Positions 1 through 5,777 of a stretch of DNA of 6,744 bases are shown here, in pieces; within the stretch, counting starts at the first letter, position 1, and every line of letters begins with the position of its first letter. The translations under genes were made by a program, and so were the position numbers. The stretch covers positions 1 to 6,744 of the forward strand of contig CADBAC010000051.1 in the NCBI GenBank assembly GCA_902792495.1, read 5' to 3'. The notes beneath the pieces are model-generated. The model did no database searches. It saw nothing but the letters and a program-made list of their open reading frames with translations, and had not been told where the DNA came from. The DNA comes from Ruminococcus flavefaciens. GTDB taxonomy: Bacteria > Bacillota > Clostridia > Oscillospirales > Ruminococcaceae.

Positions 1-2
1 TT

Positions 3-2393
3 GATACTCCCGACGGCAAATGGTACGGTCTCCTCTTCCAGGATCACGGTGCAGTCGGACGTATCCCCTCTCTCGTTCCCGTAACATGGGTGGACGGCTG
101 GCCGATGATGGGTGTTAACGGCAAGGCTCCTGTTACCCTCACTATGGACACCGACATTTATAAAGGCTCATCCCTTGCTTGTTCCGATGATTTCAGCTAC
201 TCCTCCAACGACCTGAAGCTGGAATGGCAGTGGAACCACAATCCCGATAACAAGTCATGGTCAGTCACAGAGCGTGACGGATGGCTGAGACTTCACAATA
301 ATTCAAAGGCAACGAACCTCCTCAACGCAAGAAATACGCTGACTATGCGTACTGAAGGTCCTGCCTGCAGCAGCTACATCAAGCTGGACACCAAAGGCAT
401 GAAGGCGGGCGACTACGCAGGTCTCTCCGCTTTCCAGTTCAACTACGGAAATATCGGTGTTTACGTCAACGACAGCGGTCAGAAGAAGATCTACATGGCA
501 AGGAACGGCGGTTCCGACATCGCTACAAGCTCCAACAAGATCATCGCTGAGGCTAATATGAGCGGCGACGAGGTTTATCTCAAGATAGACTTCAAGTTCA
601 ACGATGTCAAGTCGGATATGAGTTCTTCCAACAACATCGACAAGGCTACATTCTACTACTCCACAAACGGCTCCGACTGGAAACAGCTCGGCGAACAGCT
701 GGGCATGACATACGATCTGAAGCTGTTCACAGGCTACAGAAGCGCTATCTACAGCTACGCTACAAAGAACACAGGCGGTTATGCTGATATCGACTTCTTC
801 GAGTACAGCAAGGCCGAGTGGAATCCTGCAACCTACACTGAGCCCGATCCCAACGGCTATCTGATGCACTCCACATTTGAGGGCAAGACTGACGGATGGT
901 CAGGCAGAGGTGCTGCATCTGTTGAAAGCACAAGCAAGGAGCATTTCGAGGGCAGTTCATCAGTTTACGTTTCAGGCAGAACAGCTTCATGGAACGGTGT
1001 TACTCATGCTCTCGGCTCCAAGATCAAGTCAGGCACAGAGTACAGCTTCTCCACAAATGTAAAGTACACAGACGGTCCCGATGAACAGCTTTTCTTCTTC
1101 ACTTTACAGTATGAGGACACTGACGGCGAAGTTAAGTATGACAAGATAGCTAAGGGCTACATCCGCAAGGGCGAATGGGCTCAGCTTGCAAATACAAATT
1201 ATAAGCTCCCTGCAGGCGCTACAAATATGCAGATTTACGTTGAGACCGAAGAAGGTGACAGTGATTTCTACATTGACGATACTATCGTTGCTGAGGCAGG
1301 CCGTCAGATCGAAGGCGCAGAAGCTGCCGAATCCGCAGACGTTCAGTACATCCCAGGCGATATCAATTCCGATGGATGTATCGATTCTTTCGACGTTATC
1401 GCAGGCAGAAAGGGCATCATAAACGGCTTCACAAGTATCGCTGCAAAGAAGGCTGCTGACGTGGACACTAACGGCACTTACGAAATAAACGATCTTGTGC
1501 TCATAAACAAGTTCGTTCTCGGTGTTAACAAGGATTTCGCTAAAGAAGAACAGCCTTCCGAGGAAGTCGTACAATCGTCAGGAATGACACTTAACGAATA
1601 TACCTCACTGGTAAATGAGAAAGTCGTAAATGTTGAACCCAGCGATTCCCACAGTGAAAAATCAGGTGTACAGTACGGCACTGTCAAGAGCGGCACATAC
1701 TTCTCGACCACCTGCAACCGAAATAAGCCTTACAATATCCTCCTCCCTGCAAACTATGACGAGAGCAAGAAATATCCTGTTCTTTATGTAATGCACGGCT
1801 ACTGGGAGAATCAGGACAGAATGATAATCAAGGGCAACGGTGTAATGGCTACACGTCAGATAATCGGCAATGCAATTGCTTCAGGTGAGGCCGAGGACAT
1901 GATCGTGGTATTCCCATACATCTATTCCAGCGCTACTCAGGAGAACTGCTCAGCTATGGATGAGCCCAATAATCAGGCTTACGACAACTTCATCAACGAC
2001 CTGACAAAAGACCTGATGCCTTACATTGAAAAGACATACAGCGTCAAGACAGGCCGTGAGAATACAGCTATTACAGGCTTCTCAATGGGCGGACGTGAAT
2101 CACTTCTCATCGGCACAAAGCGTCCCGACTTGTTCAGCTATATCGGCGCTATCTGCCCTGCCCCGGGTGCTTCTACTGACTTCAAACTCGGAACAGAGAA
2201 CGATCCGCATCTGATCTTCCTCACAGCAGGTGATAACGATAAGACAGTTTATACCGTTCCTTCCGGCTATCACAACGATATGGAAAAGAATAATATCCCT
2301 CATATCTGGCACTATGTTAAGGGCGGATATCACGGAGATAATTCGATCCACGCACATCTTTACAACTTTGTAAGATACATCTTCAAAGCGTAA
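3..2393 (+). CDS. Cellulosomal xylan-degrading enzyme: GH43 (partial)-GH43_C2-CBM22-dockerin-CE1; 5' end outside window
   Basis: The frame is open from the window edge (796 codons visible), so signal peptide and most of the GH43 propeller lie upstream. Domains seen in order: the end of a GH43 catalytic domain (about 3-140, FQDHGAVGRIP...WVDGWP); the GH43 C-terminal beta-sandwich (about 180-815, LEWQWNHNP near its start, FTGYRSAIYSY...DFFEY at its end); CBM22 (about 855-1305, WSGRG...VSGRTASWNGVTH); a type I dockerin (about 1344-1540) with two calcium loops, DINSDGCIDSFD and DVDTNGTYEIND; an acidic linker; and a CE1 esterase (about 1668-2390). CE1 triad candidates are Ser in GFSMGG (2082-2084), Asp in GDNDKTV (2238-2240) and His in GGYH (2331-2333). 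By family, GH43 removes xylose or arabinose units, CBM22 binds xylan and CE1 removes feruloyl or acetyl esters. One protein thus attacks backbone or side chains and esters of arabinoxylan, docked to a cohesin on an extracellular cellulosome. Exact GH43 and CE1 specificity cannot be read from sequence. Confidence 0.93.
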   Translation, partial: DTPDGKWYGLLFQDHGAVGRIPSLVPVTWVDGWPMMGVNGKAPVTLTMDTDIYKGSSLACSDDFSYSSNDLKLEWQWNHNPDNKSWSVTERDGWLRLHNNSKATNLLNARNTLTMRTEGPACSSYIKLDTKGMKAGDYAGLSAFQFNYGNIGVYVNDSGQKKIYMARNGGSDIATSSNKIIAEANMSGDEVYLKIDFKFNDVKSDMSSSNNIDKATFYYSTNGSDWKQLGEQLGMTYDLKLFTGYRSAIYSYATKNTGGYADIDFFEYSKAEWNPATYTEPDPNGYLMHSTFEGKTDGWSGRGAASVESTSKEHFEGSSSVYVSGRTASWNGVTHALGSKIKSGTEYSFSTNVKYTDGPDEQLFFFTLQYEDTDGEVKYDKIAKGYIRKGEWAQLANTNYKLPAGATNMQIYVETEEGDSDFYIDDTIVAEAGRQIEGAEAAESADVQYIPGDINSDGCIDSFDVIAGRKGIINGFTSIAAKKAADVDTNGTYEINDLVLINKFVLGVNKDFAKEEQPSEEVVQSSGMTLNEYTSLVNEKVVNVEPSDSHSEKSGVQYGTVKSGTYFSTTCNRNKPYNILLPANYDESKKYPVLYVMHGYWENQDRMIIKGNGVMATRQIIGNAIASGEAEDMIVVFPYIYSSATQENCSAMDEPNNQAYDNFINDLTKDLMPYIEKTYSVKTGRENTAITGFSMGGRESLLIGTKRPDLFSYIGAICPAPGASTDFKLGTENDPHLIFLTAGDNDKTVYTVPSGYHNDMEKNNIPHIWHYVKGGYHGDNSIHAHLYNFVRYIFKA

Positions 2394-2401
2394 CGATACT
2401 G

Positions 2402-2435
2402 AAAAGCGCAGCACCCAAACAGTGCTGCGCTTTTT
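2402..2435 (+). terminator. Rho-independent terminator of the hemicellulase gene
   Basis: A perfect 13-bp inverted repeat (2402-2414 with 2422-2434, core GCGCAGCAC/GTGCTGCGC) with a 7-base loop ends in a run of T, 8 bases after the stop codon. The left arm starts with AAAA, so it could also act weakly on the opposite strand. Confidence 0.93.
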
Positions 2436-2575
2436 ATAGTTTATTCTGTAGTCATACCCCCGTTTCATTCCTATTTATGTTTAAATCTTGTAGTAATTCA
2501 TCAGGTTAAATATTGATACTTGATATGTCAACGATGACGGCTTCATACTTGTGTATATAACGGATATGCTCCAAC

Positions 2576-2604
2576 AAAAAACTCCCACATAACTGCGTGG
2601 GAGT
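2576..2604 (-). terminator. Rho-independent terminator of the tRNA-Leu gene
   Basis: Read on the - strand, an 8-bp stem ACTCCCAC/GTGGGAGT (2597-2604 with 2581-2588) with an 8-base loop is followed by a run of T (complement of 2576-2580). It lies 21 bases past the 3' end of the tRNA, so the tRNA is a single-gene unit. Confidence 0.9.
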
Positions 2605-2625
2605 AACTTCATATATCGATGATAG

Positions 2626-2709
2626 TGCCGGTGGCGGGGGTCGAACCCGCACGGTGTTGCCACCAACGGATTTTGAATCCGTCACGTCTGCCAATTCCAT
2701 CACACCGGC
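2626..2709 (-). tRNA. tRNA-Leu, anticodon CAA
   Basis: This is an 84-base class II tRNA. The acceptor stem GCCGGTG/CACCGGC pairs 2703-2709 with 2627-2633, and the discriminator A is at 2626. The anticodon stem ACGGA/TCCGT encloses loop TTCAAAA, placing anticodon CAA at 2673-2675, which reads UUG codons. A long variable arm (TGGTGGCAACACC) is typical of tRNA-Leu. The T arm is GCGGG-TTCGACC-CCCGC. The 3' CCA is not encoded (CTA follows the discriminator), so it must be added after transcription. Confidence 0.97.
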
Positions 2710-2782
2710 ATAATGATGATCCAAAGCAATAAGACATATCAAAGAATACAAATCTTACAGCTTCAAAATACACGATAAAAAT

Positions 2783-2811
2783 ATTATATCAAATCATTTC
2801 AAAAATGTCAA
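2783..2811 (-). promoter_or_regulatory. Consensus sigma-A promoter of tRNA-Leu
   Basis: On the - strand, TTGACA (complement of 2806-2811) and TATAAT (complement of 2783-2788) are separated by exactly 17 bases. Both hexamers match consensus perfectly. The predicted start near 2776 gives a 5' leader of roughly 67 bases to be trimmed from the tRNA precursor. Confidence 0.92.
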
Positions 2812-2977
2812 GCAAAAGAAGAGTAATTTTACCAAAAAGTATAAAAGAACCGAAATGTCATAATAAATTTATCAAAAAACTGATAATATTACATCAACAA
2901 CAAGTATGTTAAAGTACAGACTATCGTTTCTATTTGTACGAACAAATTTCCTCATTTTGTCCACCAATTATTTGTTT
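2812..2977. other. AT-rich spacer between divergent promoters
   Basis: No coding frame or RNA gene is recognisable here. The stretch separates the leftward tRNA promoter from the rightward promoter at 2984-3012. The only structure seen is a 16-bp inverted repeat at 2932-2947 (ATTTGT-ACGA-ACAAAT), about 37 bases upstream of the rightward -35. It could be a second protein-binding site, but it is short enough to be chance in AT-rich DNA. Confidence 0.5.
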
Positions 2978-2999
2978 TGTGAGTTGAATTCAATTCACA
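2978..2999. promoter_or_regulatory. Probable operator: 22-bp palindrome over the -35 box
   Basis: The half sites TGTGAgTTGAA and TTCAAtTCACA are mirror complements with a single mismatched position per arm (lower case). The centre TTGAATTCAA is perfect. The palindrome covers the -35 hexamer of the promoter at 2984-3012, so a dimeric protein bound here would compete with RNA polymerase. Repression is inferred from position; the regulator is not in the window. Confidence 0.6.
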
Positions 3000-3012
3000 T
3001 ATTGTTTATAAT
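2984..3012 (+). promoter_or_regulatory. Sigma-A promoter for the small RNA / small ORF unit
   Basis: TTGAAT (2984-2989) and TATAAT (3007-3012) are spaced by 17 bases. The predicted start is the A near 3019. The -10 is consensus and the -35 has four of six consensus bases. The -35 lies inside the 22-bp palindrome. Confidence 0.75.
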
Positions 3013-3038
3013 TAAGATATAACAAAGGGGTGATAAAA

Positions 3039-3129
3039 AGCTCCGATGTTAAGACCGTACTACGGTGCGGTTCCCATATACGCAACGCATTACGGAGCTG
3101 AGTTTCCCCCCTCTCTGCTCAGCTCCGTA
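3039..3129 (+). promoter_or_regulatory. Possible RNA switch: two mutually exclusive hairpins
   Basis: AGCTCCG occurs at 3039-3045 and again at 3121-3127, and its complement CGGAGCT at 3093-3099. The middle copy can pair with only one of the others at a time. The downstream choice extends to a perfect 12-bp stem (3091-3102 with 3118-3129) with a C-rich 15-base loop (3103-3117). The upstream choice pairs the bases just before the ATG at 3046. No T-run follows the 12-bp hairpin, so it is not a plain terminator. The C-rich loop could also pair with the GGGG at 3027-3030. This layout resembles attenuators and riboswitches but matches no family that I recognise. Confidence 0.4.
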
Positions 3130-3201
3130 CAAACAGCGTATGATACTTGTTACAAGCGACACTTTTTTCCCTCATATAAACTTCACTCCACTTTGCTGTA
3201 A
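3046..3201 (+). CDS. Candidate small protein, 51 residues, unknown
   Basis: An ATG at 3046 opens a 51-codon frame ending in TAA, starting MLRPYYGAVPIYATHYGAEF. It has 7 tyrosines, two cysteine-free thirds, and no clear membrane segment or signal peptide. In favour: it is the first ATG after a good promoter, about 27 bases from the predicted transcript start, and a ribosome-site-like AAAGGGGTGAT lies at 3024-3034. Against: the distance from that site to the ATG (11 bases after GGTGAT) is longer than usual, codon use is unlike the neighbouring genes, and the frame overlaps a strong hairpin. It may be a real small protein, a leader peptide, or a chance frame in a non-coding RNA. I do not recognise the sequence. 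Confidence 0.3.
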   Translation: MLRPYYGAVPIYATHYGAEFPPSLLSSVQTAYDTCYKRHFFPSYKLHSTLL

Positions 3202-3221
3202 TTTCTAAGTTACAATATAAA
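3193..3221 (+). promoter_or_regulatory. Weak candidate promoter before the structured RNA
   Basis: TTGCTG (3193-3198) and TATAAA (3216-3221) are 17 bases apart and would start a transcript near 3228. In such AT-rich DNA this may be coincidence. The structured stretch downstream could instead be read through from the promoter at 2984-3012. Confidence 0.25.
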
Positions 3222-3252
3222 TAATATACGTCTGAATATTATTAATTATGAT

Positions 3253-3480
3253 AACCCTCTCAAAACGGCGAAGATATCTGCACATTTTTTTGCCGCACGG
3301 GTTAAGAACTTGTATGGTCAGCAGGTATTTTCGCCGCCGTTCAGGTTCGCAATAAATTTTCAATATGGTGGATAGCCCATATCTGAAATGTAATAATTCT
3401 TCAGCTATCCTGTTCAATGTAAGGGAACAAATCAGAGGAAGCCGTGCTCGGATGGGTGCGGTTTTTCTTTTGCCTTTTTT
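3253..3480 (+). ncRNA. Candidate structured non-coding RNA ending in a terminator
   Basis: Three hairpins follow one another. The first is an 18-bp stem pairing 3264-3281 with 3321-3341 (AACGGCGAAGATATCTGC against its near complement) with one 3-base bulge. It can be extended by AACC/GGTT (3253-3256 with 3344-3347). The second pairs GGATAG and CTGAA with TTCAGCTATCC (about 3370-3410) across a 7-base bulge. The third is a terminator (3439-3464). Two pairs of the first stem and four of the third are G-U, which pair only in + strand RNA. The length would be about 240-460 bases depending on the promoter used. It is not tmRNA, RNase P RNA or SRP RNA by any signature I know. Function is unknown. 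Confidence 0.4.
3439..3480 (+). terminator. Rho-independent terminator of the upstream small RNA unit
   Basis: An 11-bp stem (3439-3449 with 3454-3464, four G-U pairs) with loop GGAT is followed by T-rich sequence (TTTTTCTTTTGCC and then seven T). It lies just upstream of the next promoter and so insulates the operon behind it. Its presence implies that something upstream on the + strand is transcribed. Confidence 0.75.
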
Positions 3481-3483
3481 TAA

Positions 3484-3512
3484 TTGACTTGATGTTAAAG
3501 CTGTGTTATAAT
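3484..3512 (+). promoter_or_regulatory. Sigma-A promoter of the transporter-trmB operon
   Basis: TTGACT (3484-3489) and TATAAT (3507-3512) are spaced by 17 bases, only one mismatch from consensus. The predicted transcript start is near 3519. No further promoter is evident downstream, so this probably drives all four genes that follow. Confidence 0.88.
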
Positions 3513-3546
3513 AAAGATGTTCGCTTTTGTAAGAGTGATCCGAAGA

Positions 3547-4296
3547 ATGTCAATGCACGAACCATGCTCATTTTTTGCGGGAGGTGTAAACATCAGTAAT
3601 AAATTAAAGCTTTATATCTTAAAACTGCTGACAAGGATAGCAGCTTTTGGTTTTCTTGCCGCATTGTATCTGAAAGACAAAACTGAAATGACAGACTTTC
3701 TGACCATGGACATATTCAAAAGTATCACTCCGCTGCATATAATCTGGGCAATGTTCATGGTCATAATGGTTTCCCACCTCTTCCCCAACAAGCTCAGATC
3801 AATGGCACTTCTCAAATCAAAGGAAAGATCATACATCCCTGTCGAAAACTATTCGGAGTTCGACCTGCTGAAATATGTTCAGAAACAGAATCAGACCGCA
3901 TGGACCGTCATGCTCGTCTGGCTTATAATGAATGGCATATGGGCGCTTGTGTACCTTCTCGGTATTATTGGCGAAGCCGAACTCTTTCTGCTTACGGGTT
4001 CCTATTTCCTTTGCGATTACATATGCATACTCTTTTTCTGCCCCTTCAGATCGAAGATCATGAAAAACAAATGCTGCGTAAACTGCCGCATTTATGACTG
4101 GGGCCACTTCATGATGTTCACACCTATGCTGTTCATCAAGAATTTCTTCTCATGGAGCCTTTTCTTCACATCTGTCATCGTTCTCATCAGGTGGGAGATC
4201 CTTTATGCAAAGCATCCCGAACGATTCTGGGAAGGTTCCAACAAAATACTTCAATGTGCTAATTGTCGGGACAAGACCTGCAAATTCAAGCACTGA
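3547..4296 (+). CDS. Multi-pass membrane protein with paired-cysteine motifs, function unknown
   Basis: The start is uncertain. The open frame begins with an ATG at 3517, but that ATG lies at or before the predicted transcript start (about 3519) and is unlikely. In-frame ATGs at 3547 and 3553 have only a weak ribosome site. The best ribosome site (GGGAGGTG, 3579-3586) faces an ATC codon at 3592. The product has about five hydrophobic segments, such as LHIIWAMFMVIMVSHLF, WTVMLVWLIMNGIWALVYLLG and MMFTPMLFIKNFFSWSLFF. A cytosolic-looking stretch has CCVNCRIYDWGHF, the tail has KHPERFWEGSNKILQCANC plus a further Cys, and the C-terminus is basic. The CxxC pairs suggest a metal site or thiol chemistry, which is inference. 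Proteins with this CVNC...WGHFMMF...KHPERFWEGS pattern are, from memory, uncharacterised clostridial membrane proteins. It is first in the operon, 51 bases before the transporter gene. Confidence 0.8.
   Translation: MSMHEPCSFFAGGVNISNKLKLYILKLLTRIAAFGFLAALYLKDKTEMTDFLTMDIFKSITPLHIIWAMFMVIMVSHLFPNKLRSMALLKSKERSYIPVENYSEFDLLKYVQKQNQTAWTVMLVWLIMNGIWALVYLLGIIGEAELFLLTGSYFLCDYICILFFCPFRSKIMKNKCCVNCRIYDWGHFMMFTPMLFIKNFFSWSLFFTSVIVLIRWEILYAKHPERFWEGSNKILQCANCRDKTCKFKH
3579..3586 (+). promoter_or_regulatory. Strong ribosome binding site facing an ATC codon
   Basis: GGGAGGTG is close to the full anti-16S complement. Seven bases after its GGAGG core, in the reading frame of the membrane protein, comes ATC (3592-3594) followed by Ser-Asn-Lys-Leu-Lys. 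No ATG, GTG or TTG lies in that frame at a suitable distance, so the site suggests a rare AUC start or an altered start codon. Confidence 0.5.
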
Positions 4297-4347
4297 TCCC
4301 GATAAATACAGTATCAATCAAGACGATCAAGAAAGGACTTTTTAATC

Positions 4348-5754
4348 ATGTCACACAAAACAACAGAAACCTCTTCCCGTGGAGGTTTCGCATCAAAACT
4401 CGGATTCGTACTTTCAGCCGCAGGTTCGGCTGTAGGACTGGGAAACATCTGGAGATTCCCCTACCTTGCCGCTAAGTACGGCGGAGGATTTTTCCTGCTG
4501 GTTTACCTGATATTCGCAGTCACTTTCGGTTTCACCATGATGGTGACGGAAATAGCCATCGGACGCAAAACTGGAAAAAGTGTTATCGGCGCATACAAGG
4601 CCGTTAACAAGCGATTCTCCTTCCTCGGCTATCTTGCCGCCATAATCCCGGGACTCATACTCCCTTACTACTGCGTTATCGGCGGATGGGTGCTGAAGTA
4701 CACCACATCATTCATTACAGGAAACGGCAAGGACATGGCAAATGCTACCTTCACTTCCGTTGACGGTTCTCAGCTCACATTCTTCGAGAACTTCATCAGC
4801 CATTTAGGTCAGCCTGCCCTGTTCTTCTTTATCTATGTTGCGCTTACAGCAATTGTCGTTATCATGGGCGTTGAAAAGGGAATTGAGAAAGTCAGCAAAA
4901 TACTTATGCCTGTGCTTCTCGTCCTCATTATCGCTATCGGCGCTTACACGCTTTCCCTTGACGGCGCAGGTGCAGGACTTAAATATTACGTTCTCCCGAA
5001 CTTCAAGGATTTCACTGCCGAGAAGCTTCTCAGGACCATTGCAGGCGCTGTCGGACAGCTTTTCTATTCAATGTCTATCGCTATGGGTATCATGGTAACA
5101 TACGGCTCTTACATGAGAAAAGAAGATGCTATCGAAAGTTCTGTACGTCAGATAGAAGTATTCGATACAGCCGTAGCATTCCTTGCAGGCCTCATTATTG
5201 TTCCTGCCGTATTCGTTTTCTCAGGCGGTGACGCTGCTGCTCTCAATGCAGGTCCCGGACTTATGTTCATCACTCTCCCTAAGGTTTTCGACGCAATGCC
5301 GGCCGGTCAGTTCATCGGAGCATCATTCTTCATTCTCGTGGCTCTTGCCGCTCTTACATCCTCTATTTCCCTTATGGAAACAGTAACTGCTGTTGTAATG
5401 GAAAAGTTCAAGATGAGCAGAACCAAAAGCTGTATCGCCGTTGTTATCGCTACTCTTGTAATAGGTATGCTGTCCGTAATGGGCTACAGCGTATGGGATA
5501 CAGTCAAGATTTTCGGTATGCAGATACTCGATTTCTTCGACTTCTCTACAAATAACATCATGATGCCGATACTCGCATTCCTTACCTGCATAATGGTCGG
5601 CTATGTCGTAAAAACCAAATACATCGAAGATGAAGTCATGCACGGTGAAAAACAATTCCGTTCAAAGCTGATGTACAACGTTATGATAAAGTACATATGC
5701 CCCATCTGCATGATACTCATCCTTGTAACACCTTTTGTATTCAAAAATCTTTGA
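4348..5754 (+). CDS. Sodium-dependent amino-acid transporter, NSS (SNF) family
   Basis: The 468-residue product fits the shorter bacterial NSS members with 11 membrane helices. This family imports amino acids or related amines using the sodium gradient across the cytoplasmic membrane. TM1 holds the unwound GSAVGLGN (26-33) followed by IWRFPY and GGG. Compared with LeuT, the sodium ligands are kept: Gly26, Ala28, Val29 and Asn33 in TM1, Ser241 and Ser243 in TM6 (FYSMS), and Ala334, Thr337 and Ser338 in TM8 (ALTSS). TM7 begins with Asp (VFDTAVAFLAG), an acidic residue like those that replace chloride in prokaryotic members; that point is inference. The ATG at 4348 is chosen because AAAGGA lies about 11 bases upstream and family alignment starts soon after. 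Substrate cannot be named. It lies 23 bases before trmB and is probably co-transcribed. Confidence 0.95.
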   Translation: MSHKTTETSSRGGFASKLGFVLSAAGSAVGLGNIWRFPYLAAKYGGGFFLLVYLIFAVTFGFTMMVTEIAIGRKTGKSVIGAYKAVNKRFSFLGYLAAIIPGLILPYYCVIGGWVLKYTTSFITGNGKDMANATFTSVDGSQLTFFENFISHLGQPALFFFIYVALTAIVVIMGVEKGIEKVSKILMPVLLVLIIAIGAYTLSLDGAGAGLKYYVLPNFKDFTAEKLLRTIAGAVGQLFYSMSIAMGIMVTYGSYMRKEDAIESSVRQIEVFDTAVAFLAGLIIVPAVFVFSGGDAAALNAGPGLMFITLPKVFDAMPAGQFIGASFFILVALAALTSSISLMETVTAVVMEKFKMSRTKSCIAVVIATLVIGMLSVMGYSVWDTVKIFGMQILDFFDFSTNNIMMPILAFLTCIMVGYVVKTKYIEDEVMHGEKQFRSKLMYNVMIKYICPICMILILVTPFVFKNL

Positions 5755-5777
5755 TAATTCAATAAGCGAGGTAATAT

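Noticed and set aside
303..869. 188-codon frame on the - strand inside the hemicellulase gene
   Set aside because: It is antisense to the beta-sandwich domain, whose family motifs are clear on the + strand. The peptide has no recognisable motif.
2506..2751. 81- and 61-codon - strand frames over the tRNA
   Set aside because: They run through a complete tRNA-Leu gene and its terminator, so they are not protein genes.
3141..3169. Possible terminator at CTTG-TTA-CAAG followed by TTTTTT
   Set aside because: The stem has only 4 bp with a 3-base loop, and the T-run is 7 bases away. It is too weak to call.
3264..3341. Inverted repeat as an insertion-sequence or MITE end
   Set aside because: No transposase, no target duplication and no matching second copy in the window; a structured RNA fits better, though a genome search could revive the idea.
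3248..3355. 35-codon + strand frame (MITLSKRRRYLHIF...) in the structured RNA
   Set aside because: No ribosome site precedes the ATG, and the frame lies over the long stem. It is better explained as RNA structure.
3205..3417. 70-codon - strand frame opposite the structured RNA
   Set aside because: It needs a TTG start with no ribosome site. Its arginine-rich repeats (RRRKYL and RYLRRF) simply mirror the two arms of the inverted repeat, and the G-U pairs favour + strand RNA.
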